Positions 18,412 to 27,092 of a stretch of 64,000 nucleotides of DNA are shown piece by piece. Position 1 is the first letter of the stretch; the number at the start of each line of letters is the position of its first letter. Under the pieces are notes generated by a model. That model made no database searches, was not told where the DNA came from, and was given only the letters and a program-made list of their open reading frames with translations. The stretch lies in NCBI RefSeq assembly GCF_006351925.1, contig NZ_CP040924.1, forward strand, positions 2,609,860-2,673,859, written 5' to 3'. The translations under genes were made by a program, and so were the position numbers. Origin of the DNA: Clostridium thermarum. GTDB taxonomy: Bacteria; Bacillota; Clostridia; Clostridiales; Clostridiaceae.

Positions 18412-19914
18412 AGAAACCATTCTGTTTATAGCATTTAGGTAGGCCTTGGCGCTGGCCTCGATAATGTCAACACTTATTCCTCTGCCGGAATAGAACTTAT
18501 TGTCCTTTTGAATTTTTACTACCACTTCACCTTGAGCATCCTTTCCGCCGGTGATAGCCTTTAGGTAATAATCCACAAGGTTTACTTCCTCTCCGATAGC
18601 CCTTTCTATAGCGTTGAAGGTGGCATTTATGGGGCCATCTCCACAGGCCGCTTCATCCACAGCCTCTTCTCCTTTTCTTATTCTTACAGTAGACGTCGCT
18701 ATAAAACTATTTCCAGAGGATATATGGAAGTATTCAAGCTTATAAACATCATTTACTACCACGGAGCTTTCCGTCAGTATAGCTTCTATGTCCTTATCCA
18801 TTATGGATTTCTTTCTGTCAGCTAGATCCTTGAATTTCATGAAAGCTTCGTTTAGCTCTTCAGCGCTTAATTGAGTGTATCCAAGTTCCTTTAGCTTTTC
18901 CTCAAAGGCATGTCTTCCTGAATGCTTTCCTAAAACTATGTTGCTGGTCTTAAGTCCGATGGTTTCTGGATTCATTATTTCATAGGTTTCTCTGTTATTC
19001 AGCACTCCATGTTGATGTATTCCTGATTCATGGGCAAAGGCATTTGCTCCCACGATAGCCTTATTAGGCTGAATCTGCACACCGGTAAGCTGACTTACCA
19101 TGCTGCTTGTACGATAAATTTGATTAGTATTAATATCTAAAGTAAACCTATTGTAATAGTCTTTTCTTGTTTTAATTGCCATTACCAGTTCTTCAATGGC
19201 CGCATTTCCGGCTCTCTCTCCCAGTCCATTTATGGCCCCTTCTATCTGCTGAGCACCATTTTCTAAAGCCGCCAGGGAGTTAGCCACTGCCAACCCTAAG
19301 TCGTTATGACAGTGAACGCTGATTATGACCTTATCTGCACCCTTTACATTTTCCTTAATCCCTTTGATAAGTTTTCCAAACTCCGCCGGTGTTGCATAAC
19401 CAACTGTATCCGGTATATTTATAACATCGGCACCGGCCTCTATAACTGCTTCCAGCACCTTGTATAAAAACTGCACATCACTTCTTGTTCCATCCTCCGG
19501 TGAAAACTCTACGGTAGGACAAAGGCTTTTAGCGTATCTCACAGCTGCTGCGGCATTTGAAATCACCTCTTCCCTTGTCATATGAAGCTTACATTCCATA
19601 TGAATATCAGATGTGGCCAAGAAGGTATGAATTCTTGGTTTCTCCGCATATTTTATTGCTTCCCAGGCTCTATCTATATCGCTTTTAACCGCCCTGGCCA
19701 ATGCAGCTATAGATACACCCTTAACATTTTTTGCAATGGTCTTAACACTTTCAAAGTCACCCTTTGAAGCTGTTGGAAATCCAGCTTCAATCACATCTAC
19801 TCCTAATTTTTTCAGCTGCTTTGCAATCTCCAGCTTTTCCTGTGCATTTAGACTAACCCCCGGTGTCTGTTCACCATCTCTTAAAGTTGTGTCAAAGATG
19901 AATATTTTACTCAT
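18403..19914 (-). CDS. leuA: 2-isopropylmalate synthase
   Basis: First committed step of leucine synthesis: acetyl-CoA plus 2-oxoisovalerate. The 503 residues have [12 protein letters not shown], the metal-binding [25 protein letters not shown] and a C-terminal LeuA regulatory domain (about residues 390-500) that normally senses leucine. The GEQTPG form and its own operon separate it from cimA. It has its own promoter with a palindromic operator and a hairpin leader. Confidence 0.96.
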   Translation of the reverse strand: MSKIFIFDTTLRDGEQTPGVSLNAQEKLEIAKQLKKLGVDVIEAGFPTASKGDFESVKTIAKNVKGVSIAALARAVKSDIDRAWEAIKYAEKPRIHTFLATSDIHMECKLHMTREEVISNAAAAVRYAKSLCPTVEFSPEDGTRSDVQFLYKVLEAVIEAGADVINIPDTVGYATPAEFGKLIKGIKENVKGADKVIISVHCHNDLGLAVANSLAALENGAQQIEGAINGLGERAGNAAIEELVMAIKTRKDYYNRFTLDINTNQIYRTSSMVSQLTGVQIQPNKAIVGANAFAHESGIHQHGVLNNRETYEIMNPETIGLKTSNIVLGKHSGRHAFEEKLKELGYTQLSAEELNEAFMKFKDLADRKKSIMDKDIEAILTESSVVVNDVYKLEYFHISSGNSFIATSTVRIRKGEEAVDEAACGDGPINATFNAIERAIGEEVNLVDYYLKAITGGKDAQGEVVVKIQKDNKFYSGRGISVDIIEASAKAYLNAINRMVSNK

Positions 19915-19930
19915 ATGCCCCCTCCTTTAA

Positions 19931-19984
19931 AAATAATGTTGCAAAAAAGGCGAAACCTATGTCCGCCATTGAAAAACATTATTT
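19931..19984 (-). promoter_or_regulatory. leuA leader hairpin (candidate attenuator)
   Basis: In the 100-base leader, GGCGGA...TTTCGCC followed by T6 forms a small intrinsic-terminator-like hairpin (19949-19967). It is embedded in an outer helix AAATAATGTT / AACATTATTT (19975-19984 with 19931-19940). An alternative pairing of GCAAAA with TTTTGC would open the terminator. No T-box motif is present. The controlling signal is unknown. Confidence 0.5.
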
Positions 19985-20015
19985 ACATTTTGCCCCAAAG
20001 TAAAAACTTTTTTAA

Positions 20016-20044
20016 ATTATACCATGAATAATTATGCAGTGCAA
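20016..20044 (-). promoter_or_regulatory. leuA promoter with palindromic operator in the spacer
   Basis: TTGCAC (minus of 20039-20044), a 17-bp spacer and TATAAT (20016-20021). Fourteen spacer bases (20025-20038) read TGCATAATTATTCA, an ARG-box-like palindrome like that at argG and cimA. Repressor binding there would exclude polymerase. Confidence 0.7.
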
Positions 20045-20060
20045 TTGATTTGTATAAATT

Positions 20061-20579
20061 TTAATACAATATAAATCCGGCCACACCCGAAGCAATTATC
20101 ATTATTATTGGATCTACCTTAAACTTAAAGTTTGTGATAAAAACTACTGCAAATATTATAATACTCTTATAATCTATAAAGGAGGATTCACTTACCATTA
20201 TAGCTGCCGCTGCAATCAAACCTATTACCGCAGGTCTTAAGCCCAGTAACGCCCCTTCTACATGTTTATTTCCTTTAAATTTAAAAAAGAACCTGCATAT
20301 AATCAGCATAACTATAAGTGATGGAAGAACCGTCCCTAAAGTTGCAAGCACGGCTCCAAGTACTCCTGCCGTCTTATATCCTATGTAGGTAGCAGCATTT
20401 ATTGATATAGGGCCGGGAGTGGACTGAGATATGGCTACAATGTCTATAAACTCATGTTCAGTAATCCATCCGTTTAGGTATACAACTTCCCTGCTAATCA
20501 TAGGTAGCATTGCGTAGCCTCCGCCAAAGCTAAAAATACCAATTTTGAAAAAGGAATATAACAGTCTTATGTAAATCAT
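20061..20579 (-). CDS. chromate transporter half (CHR family)
   Basis: A 172-residue short-chain CHR protein with five to six membrane spans. The CHR motifs FGGGYAMLPMI near the N-terminus, SQSTPGPISINAATYIGY and LRPAVIGLIAAAA are all present. Short-chain CHR proteins work as pairs equal to one long ChrA. The partner is directly upstream and overlaps by four bases. In clostridia the true substrate may be another oxyanion; chromate transport is inferred only from the family name. Confidence 0.88.
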   Translation of the reverse strand: MIYIRLLYSFFKIGIFSFGGGYAMLPMISREVVYLNGWITEHEFIDIVAISQSTPGPISINAATYIGYKTAGVLGAVLATLGTVLPSLIVMLIICRFFFKFKGNKHVEGALLGLRPAVIGLIAAAAIMVSESSFIDYKSIIIFAVVFITNFKFKVDPIIMIIASGVAGFILY

Positions 20580-21121
20580 TTCTCTTTACCTCCCCATTTA
20601 TTAATATAGATTATACCGGCAATTGCAGCAGCTAAAATTATATAAATGGGTGATACATCCAGGAAGGCTACTAAGACTGTGGCTATTATAGGTATAATTA
20701 TAGTCTTTCTATTCACCTTGGCATTCTTGGCCATGGAATAAACAGGCGCTGAAATTAGTGCAACTACTGCAGGACGAAGACCTTTAAATATTCTTATCAC
20801 TGCCGGTTCATTTTGGATACCGATAAAAAAAACTGCTATGGCAATAATTATCATAAAAGAAGGAGCTATTGTGCCTAAAGCAGTAGCTATACTACCGGGT
20901 ACACCTGCAGTTTTATATCCAACAAAGACAGCAGTGTTAACCGCCAATGGTCCCGGTGACGCTTGAGCTAATGCCAGCATATCAACAAACTCTTCTTTCT
21001 TAACCCACTTCTTGTTTTCAACAACTTCCTTCTGGATCAAGGATACCATGGCATACCCGCCTCCTAAAGTAAAGGCACCAATCTTAAAAAAGGATTTGAA
21101 TAGTTCAAAGTACTTTTTCAT
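20576..21121 (-). CDS. chromate transporter half (CHR family)
   Basis: The 181-residue partner of the neighbouring CHR protein, with the same architecture: TLGGGYAMVSLI, ALAQASPGPLAVNTAVFVGY and GLRPAVVALISAPV. The stop overlaps the next start (ATGA), so both halves are made in equal amounts, as expected for a heterodimer. No regulator such as ChrB is adjacent. Confidence 0.88.
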   Translation of the reverse strand: MKKYFELFKSFFKIGAFTLGGGYAMVSLIQKEVVENKKWVKKEEFVDMLALAQASPGPLAVNTAVFVGYKTAGVPGSIATALGTIAPSFMIIIAIAVFFIGIQNEPAVIRIFKGLRPAVVALISAPVYSMAKNAKVNRKTIIIPIIATVLVAFLDVSPIYIILAAAIAGIIYINKWGGKEK

Positions 21122-21280
21122 TTCATCACACTTTCTATATCATTATTTTGGACAAGGTAATTTTAACACTATAAGCTATAATTTTCAAACCATTGTGCTA
21201 TGGCCTTTGAAAATAGTTTGCTCATATACAGCAAAACTATAGAAAAATCAATAAACTTCTTGTTTTCCAAAATAAAACTC

Positions 21281-21309
21281 TTGATTTTATCTTAACACCG
21301 TAGTAAAAT
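21281..21309 (+). promoter_or_regulatory. tRNA-Ala promoter
   Basis: TTGATT (21281-21286), 17-bp spacer, TAAAAT (21304-21309), about 15 bases before the tRNA. Confidence 0.65.
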
Positions 21310-21323
21310 ATTATTGTTCATTT

Positions 21324-21399
21324 GGGGATATGGCGAAGTTGGGATCGCGCTTGAATGGCATTCAAGAGGCCAGGGGTTCGAATCCCCTTATCTCCACCA
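21324..21399 (+). tRNA. tRNA-Ala (anticodon GGC)
   Basis: A 76-base cloverleaf with encoded CCA. The acceptor stem GGGGATA / TATCTCC has the G3-U70 wobble pair that marks alanine tRNAs. The anticodon stem CTTGA / TCAAG frames the loop ATGGCAT, giving anticodon GGC (GCC codons). The T arm has GGGGTTCGAATCCCC. It is a single tRNA transcribed from its own promoter and followed by a terminator. Confidence 0.97.
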
Positions 21400-21434
21400 A
21401 AATAAAGAAGCAGTGAAACACTGCTTCTTTATTT
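21400..21434 (+). terminator. terminator after tRNA-Ala
   Basis: Perfect 16-bp stem (AAATAAAGAAGCAGTG and complement), AAA loop, then a T-rich tail, directly after the tRNA CCA end. Confidence 0.92.
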
Positions 21435-21505
21435 TTTATAATCTTCATATAGCAATTGATAAAAGGAGGGGAAGCCATCTCTTTTCCCCTCCTCGTTCTT
21501 TAAAA

Positions 21506-23929
21506 CTAATCCACCTTCAAAATTAGTTCAAGAATTCTCTTAGCGCAAATATCCATTTCTTCTCGGGTAATTAGTCCCAGGGCTTTAGCTTCCAATAGAC
21601 GTTCAGGATAACCGCGGCCCATCTTAAGATCATTTCCGGCTTTAACTTCCTTATAGTGTTCTGCATAAGTCCACCAGTCTGTAGTAACCATGCCATTCCA
21701 GCCCCATTCGCCTCTCAAAATGTCTTCTAGTAACTCTCTATTTTCAGATGCTCGGTGGCCATTTATGATGTTGTAGGAAGACATTATGCACCATGGATTT
21801 GCCTCTTTCACTATTATTTCAAAGCCCTTTAGGTAAATCTCTCTGGCAGCTCTCTCTGACACTCTGGAGTCACTGTTCTTTCTGTTAGTTTCTTTGTTGT
21901 TTAGGGCAAAGTGTTTCACTGTGGCGCCAATGTGCTGGGATTGAATTCCTTCTACCATTGCGGCAGCCATCTTGCCGGTTAAGAATGGATCTTCGGAATA
22001 GTATTCAAAGTTACGTCCGCACAAGGGACTCCTATGAATATTAACTGCCGGCGTTAACCAAATAGCAATGTTATTCTCCTTAACTTCCTTTGCACCGGCT
22101 TCTCCCACGGCATAGACAATATCTCTGTTCCAAGTACAAGCCAACAGGGTAGCACATGGCCAAGCTGTTGTCTTAACGCCACATTCAGGTGCAATTCTGA
22201 GTCCCGCAGGGCCGTCAGCAGTCATGATATTAGGTACGCCATATTCAGGCATATTGCCAAGGCCGAAAGTGTTTGCCACTCCGGTATTTGGTTGACCACC
22301 TAATAAATGAGCCACTTCCTCATCTGTCATTTGTGCCAGGAATTCCTCTACGGTAACCTTACCCTCGGCTACTTCATAGAAAGTGTGGCATCCCTTCTTA
22401 AAGGGCTCCCTCCATAACTGGTAGCTCTTTCTTATTCTTCCTTCCGGTGTATAGCCTTCTGCCTGCCAATCAGGAATTTTCTCAAAGGCACACTCATTGG
22501 GATTGTGAGCTTCTCTCTGCGGAAGCTGTTCTAAGCTTCCATCGGCCAGCATTCTTTCCTTTAAGGAAGTTGGAGCCAACTTTTCACTAAGCTGCTTTAC
22601 AACTCTGTTCTTCGGCACATTATAAGCAAAGCTAAGCTTTTCCACATCACGTACTGAAGTACCAACATATATTACATAGTCTCCGGCTTCCAGTACATAA
22701 GCTGATTTTTGAATTTTTCCCAAGTCGTCGTAGGAAGCCATAGAATCAACTGTAAATTCAAGACTTAGCAGCTGAGTTTCTCCTGCCTTTAACAGTCTTG
22801 TCTTCTGGAAGGCCACTAAGCTCTTTGCCGGTTTTCCCAAAAGACCTTGTGGTGCACCTACATATATTTGAATAACTTCCTTACCTTCAACAGTTCCTGT
22901 ATTGGTTACACTGACTTTAACTTGAATTACTCCATTCTGCTCTTCAGCTGAAACTACACTCCATTGGAAGCTTGAATAGGATAGTCCAAAGCCAAAAGGA
23001 TAATTTACCTTTTCAGCTGCTCCCGGAATAGTCTCAAAATAGCGGTATCCCACATAGATATCATCTGTATACTCTACATAGTCAACGGAGTCATGGAAGT
23101 TATAAGTTGACGGATAATCTTCCAGTCTCTTTGCAAAGGTATCGGATAATTTTCCTGAAGGATTTCCCATACCGCAAAGGAGCTCAGCAGCAGCTAGTCC
23201 ACCTTCCATTCCGCCCTGCCATGCCATAAGGACAGATTGAATGGAATCGTCATCTACAAACCAGCTTGTATCCACCATTCCTCCCACGTTCATAACTACA
23301 ATAACCTTGGAAAAATGTTCTTTTACTGTATTCACCATGGCTGTTTCTGCCTTGGTTAGATAGAAGTCACCTCTTTCAAAGATTTCTTCTGATCTCTTAA
23401 TTAGTGGGTCTTCATAGGGCAGAACGATTTTATCCTTTGTGTCCAAGGAACTTTTTCTGTCCCATCCCTCTCCCGAGAAACGGCAAATAGTGATAATTGC
23501 AGTATCAGTGAATGCAGAAGCCTTCTTTAATAGGTCTTCAGGAACCGCAGGCTCCACTGTCATTCCACGTACAGCACCCTGTTCATATTGACTCTTAACG
23601 TTTTCAAGATAAAAATCAGCTAACTCTTCAAAAACACTTATATGTCCCTTTAAGGCCTTCATTCCCTCATAGAGGTTGATGATGTATTCAACGGTTACAT
23701 CCCCGCTGCCACCCCCGCCTTTTACGTAGTCAATGCTTCCCTTCCCAAATAAGGCAACCTTTGTGCCCTTCTTCAGCGGAAGCACATTCTGCTTGTTTTT
23801 TAGAAGAACCATCCCTTCCTTAGCTGCATTTTTTGATAGTTCTCTATGTGCTTTAGAGGCTGTGACCCTTTCACCATTTTCCCCTAAAGGCAAATTGGGT
23901 TGGAATCTTGATCTTTGCCATTTGTTCAT
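21506..23929 (-). CDS. GH3 beta-glucosidase with permuted domain order
   Basis: An 807-residue glycoside hydrolase family 3 enzyme, cytoplasmic (no signal peptide). The usual order is reversed. The alpha/beta sandwich domain comes first (residues about 20-300, SKNAAKEGMVLLKN and the WQGGMEGGLAAAELL region), then a fibronectin-III-like domain (about 330-430). The catalytic barrel is last (about 540-800), with ADGPAGLRI, KHFALNN, and nucleophile Asp in GMVTTDWW near residue 750. This inverted order is known from some anaerobe beta-glucosidases. The divergent AraC gene is a likely regulator. Confidence 0.92.
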   Translation of the reverse strand: MNKWQRSRFQPNLPLGENGERVTASKAHRELSKNAAKEGMVLLKNKQNVLPLKKGTKVALFGKGSIDYVKGGGGSGDVTVEYIINLYEGMKALKGHISVFEELADFYLENVKSQYEQGAVRGMTVEPAVPEDLLKKASAFTDTAIITICRFSGEGWDRKSSLDTKDKIVLPYEDPLIKRSEEIFERGDFYLTKAETAMVNTVKEHFSKVIVVMNVGGMVDTSWFVDDDSIQSVLMAWQGGMEGGLAAAELLCGMGNPSGKLSDTFAKRLEDYPSTYNFHDSVDYVEYTDDIYVGYRYFETIPGAAEKVNYPFGFGLSYSSFQWSVVSAEEQNGVIQVKVSVTNTGTVEGKEVIQIYVGAPQGLLGKPAKSLVAFQKTRLLKAGETQLLSLEFTVDSMASYDDLGKIQKSAYVLEAGDYVIYVGTSVRDVEKLSFAYNVPKNRVVKQLSEKLAPTSLKERMLADGSLEQLPQREAHNPNECAFEKIPDWQAEGYTPEGRIRKSYQLWREPFKKGCHTFYEVAEGKVTVEEFLAQMTDEEVAHLLGGQPNTGVANTFGLGNMPEYGVPNIMTADGPAGLRIAPECGVKTTAWPCATLLACTWNRDIVYAVGEAGAKEVKENNIAIWLTPAVNIHRSPLCGRNFEYYSEDPFLTGKMAAAMVEGIQSQHIGATVKHFALNNKETNRKNSDSRVSERAAREIYLKGFEIIVKEANPWCIMSSYNIINGHRASENRELLEDILRGEWGWNGMVTTDWWTYAEHYKEVKAGNDLKMGRGYPERLLEAKALGLITREEMDICAKRILELILKVD

Positions 23930-24105
23930 ACTAAATCACTCCTAAGCTTAATATTAGTTAGTGTTATACCTCTATATTATTACTTCCAAAAATAGATAAC
24001 AAGTATGTTTCTGACTTTCAATTATGTCGATATTGACATTATCACCTTAGCATGATACTTTTTTGTACATAGTATATTCTTATAGATGAAAGGTAGTTGC
24101 ATTTT

Positions 24106-24942
24106 ATGGCAAACCATGAGATAATTTCACCCAATGCAGGGCTTCCAGTTTATTTTGATGTTTTTAAAACCTACAACCAACTGGTGCCCAGCCACTGGCA
24201 CAACCATTTGGAGGTGCTTTATATTTTCCAAGGCACTATGCATGTTGTAAGAAATGATGAAAAGTACACCATAAATCAAAATGACTTATTTCTGGTGAAT
24301 TCCGGTGATATTCACTTGACCAGAAGCACTGACAATCTTGAGGCCTTACTGCTCCAGGTCCCTTATGAACTTCTAAACCATTCTATTCCCGAGTATAAAA
24401 ACATTAGGTTTAAAGAGTATTATCCGCATGATGAACTTTGCCAAGATCCCATATTTCAAAAAACGATTTGGTACCTACTGGAAATGAAACAACTTTTTGA
24501 ACAAAGAAAGGATGGCTACCACTTCCTTTTTAACAGTAATCTCAATCTATTTTTACATACCCTCTATACCCATTATGCCATCCGTCAAAGTGCCGATGAA
24601 AAAAATAAGGCCGCAAAATGTCTTCTGCGGCTAAAGGAAATAATTGAATATGTAGAAAAAAATTATATGGAGCCAATAAGCCTTAAGGCGGCAGCAGCTT
24701 TAGTAGCATTGAATCCCGAATACTTCTGCCGAACCTTTAAAAAGTTTACAGGCTTTACATTTATGGAATACGTGAACATGGTTAGGCTTACCCATATCCA
24801 TCGTGACCTTATAGAAACAGATGATAGCATCACAGTACTTCAAGAACGGCATGGCTTTACTAATTATAAGGTCTTTAACCGCATGTTTAAGGAAAACTAT
24901 GGATGTACTCCATCTAAGCTCAGACTTAATAAATGTAAGTAA
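24106..24942 (+). CDS. AraC-family transcriptional regulator
   Basis: About 278 residues: an N-terminal cupin sensor domain (HWHNHLEVLYIFQG, then NQNDLFLVNSGDIHL) and a C-terminal AraC DNA-binding domain with EPISLKAAAALVALNPEYFCRTFKKFTG and the second helix pair ending GCTPSKLR. The layout matches sugar-responsive AraC activators. It is divergent from the GH3 gene with about 170 bases between, so beta-glucoside control is likely. A TTG at 24097 in frame is an alternative start. Confidence 0.9.
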   Translation: MANHEIISPNAGLPVYFDVFKTYNQLVPSHWHNHLEVLYIFQGTMHVVRNDEKYTINQNDLFLVNSGDIHLTRSTDNLEALLLQVPYELLNHSIPEYKNIRFKEYYPHDELCQDPIFQKTIWYLLEMKQLFEQRKDGYHFLFNSNLNLFLHTLYTHYAIRQSADEKNKAAKCLLRLKEIIEYVEKNYMEPISLKAAAALVALNPEYFCRTFKKFTGFTFMEYVNMVRLTHIHRDLIETDDSITVLQERHGFTNYKVFNRMFKENYGCTPSKLRLNKCK

Positions 24943-24989
24943 GATGGAGCTATTCATAGTGGCTTTGATTAGCTTCCACTCCTACAGCT

Positions 24990-27080
24990 TTACAAAAATT
25001 CCAGTTCACTAAAGGCCTTCATAAATTCTTTTTTGCCGTAGTTTTCAAATTCTACTTCTATCATCATATCATCTTCTTTTAGAACTATTCCTGTGCCATA
25101 TTTCTTGTGGCACACTTTTTTTGCTTCTACCGTTTTTTCCGAACCAAGGTCTTCTTTACTTTCAATTGCTCCTGCTTCAGCATTTGCTTCTCTAAGCCCT
25201 TCCTTCTTGACTTCTATAGACTTCTGAATCTCCTTTTTTAGTTCCTGTAGATTCACACCTTCGCTTTTTACTGCATCCTTTTGTATCAAGTGGTCCGGAA
25301 TCATGCGGATGAACCTGCTTTCTCCAGGCATTGCCCTGTGAAATTCCGGATTAGTATAATAGGACAGCTCCAAGTGCTCCTTAGCCCTGGTAATACCAAC
25401 AAAAAATAATCTACGTTCCTCTTCTTCCTCTTCCTCGTTCCTTGCCTGCAGTGGAATAAGTCCATAATTGACACCGGTAATAAACACATAGGTAAACTCT
25501 AGCCCCTTAGAAGCATGCAGGGTCATTAGCTTTACCGAGTCCTCTTCGTTGTCAATGTCCCTCTGAAAAATATTTATACCATAAAGGGCCGAAGAATTTA
25601 TAAAATCCCGAAGTCCCTCCATGAATCCCTTAAAACTTTTACTTATATACTGCTGAATTATCTCCAGTAATTTATATATTGAAGCCTTATCTTCTCCATA
25701 AGCGGATGCCGTTGGCCGAATATACTTATCAATTTCAAAATACTCATACAGGTCCTTTGTATCTTTTATATAGGAACACTTTTCGGTAAACTCCATCATT
25801 TTAACATACAGGTTGGATACACCTATCTTTTGTCCCTTAACTATTTTCACCGCTTCTGCTTCTTTAAATCTTTCACCATAGTCCTTATGGCTGAGGACAA
25901 AAATCCCTGAGGTGTAATCACTATGATTTACAGAAAAGCGTAACAACCTAATTATCCACTTTAGCACCGGTATATCACCTGTGGTTTTCTTAAGGGATAC
26001 TTCATAGGGTATACCTTCTTTGGAAAACACAGCCTCAAAAACTTGGGACTGATTCTGAGTACGGTAGAATATTGCAATCTCTTTATAAGGCACTCCTTCA
26101 CCGTGTAGTTCTCGGATTTTATCTGCTAGGTAGCAGGCCTCATTAAAGGGGTTGTAGTGATTTTTTACAATTATCTTATTTTCACTTTCCCTTACCCCCC
26201 TTAGGCTATCTCCGGTTTCTAAGAAAGGCCTTGCTGCTTCTAAAATAATGTTACTGGACCGGTAATTAATAGGAAGGGACAGCTCTCTTCCATGATATCT
26301 GTGCTTTAGGAAATAAACGACATGTGAAGAAGTCCCGCGCCAGCTATAAATCACCTGATTTGGGTCTCCCACCGCAAAAAGCCTCGTACTACCTTTCTTT
26401 AATCTATCGATAAATTCCAGCTGCAATCTGTCACAGTCTTGTACCTCATCAATGATAATCCACTTAGGCTCAATTTCAGAAGCATCCAGTAAAGTAATTG
26501 CATTCTCCAATAAATCTGAAAAGGTCATTTTGTTTTGCTTTATCTTTTCATCTTTCAGTAGTTGAACCAACCTAAATATATCATCATTATATTTAGATAC
26601 CCTCTCTTCTTCCTTCTCAATTAACAAGGCCTGCTCCAAACGCTTATTTAGCCGGTTCTTATATTTTATGTTTAGTTTTTGATCTCTTATAATCTGCAGG
26701 GCAATATCCACTTCCTCTTCCTGTTCTATTACTTGAAAGTCCTTTGTATAACCGAGTTTTTCAATATTCAACTTCTTTCTGAGTAAGTTTAAAGCAACAC
26801 TATGAAAGGTTCCAAAGCCTTGCAAATTTTCTGGCAGAACACTGTTATCTGAACCCATAAGCCTTTCTTTTATTTCATTAGCTGCCTTATTGGTAAAAGT
26901 CAGTACAATCATATCCTCATAGCTTATGACTTTGGCATAGTGCAGGTATATAATCTTTGCTATTAATACTGTAGTTTTGCCGCTTCCCACATTGGCATTG
27001 ACAATACAAGCTTCACTTTCATCCAGTACAGCCTCTCTCTGATATTCATTTAGTTTCTCTAAAACCTCTTCGTACTGCAT
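24990..27080 (-). CDS. UvrD/Rep-type superfamily 1 DNA helicase
   Basis: A 696-residue SF1A helicase. In order: Walker A NVGSGKTTVL (about residue 30), VLTFTNKAANEIKERL (Ia), IIDEVQDCDRLQ (II), AVGDPNQVIYSWRG (III), INYRSS (IV), LMTLHASKGLEF (V) and FFVGITRAKEHL (VI). A charged linker and a small C-terminal domain (HKKYGTGIVLKEDDMMIEVEF) resemble the PcrA/UvrD tudor-like end. It is 12 bases downstream of the MrfA-like helicase and probably a repair partner of it. It is distinct from the housekeeping PcrA by divergence, so I give no symbol. Confidence 0.9.
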   Translation of the reverse strand: MQYEEVLEKLNEYQREAVLDESEACIVNANVGSGKTTVLIAKIIYLHYAKVISYEDMIVLTFTNKAANEIKERLMGSDNSVLPENLQGFGTFHSVALNLLRKKLNIEKLGYTKDFQVIEQEEEVDIALQIIRDQKLNIKYKNRLNKRLEQALLIEKEEERVSKYNDDIFRLVQLLKDEKIKQNKMTFSDLLENAITLLDASEIEPKWIIIDEVQDCDRLQLEFIDRLKKGSTRLFAVGDPNQVIYSWRGTSSHVVYFLKHRYHGRELSLPINYRSSNIILEAARPFLETGDSLRGVRESENKIIVKNHYNPFNEACYLADKIRELHGEGVPYKEIAIFYRTQNQSQVFEAVFSKEGIPYEVSLKKTTGDIPVLKWIIRLLRFSVNHSDYTSGIFVLSHKDYGERFKEAEAVKIVKGQKIGVSNLYVKMMEFTEKCSYIKDTKDLYEYFEIDKYIRPTASAYGEDKASIYKLLEIIQQYISKSFKGFMEGLRDFINSSALYGINIFQRDIDNEEDSVKLMTLHASKGLEFTYVFITGVNYGLIPLQARNEEEEEEERRLFFVGITRAKEHLELSYYTNPEFHRAMPGESRFIRMIPDHLIQKDAVKSEGVNLQELKKEIQKSIEVKKEGLREANAEAGAIESKEDLGSEKTVEAKKVCHKKYGTGIVLKEDDMMIEVEFENYGKKEFMKAFSELEFL

Positions 27081-27092
27081 GAAATTTTCCTC

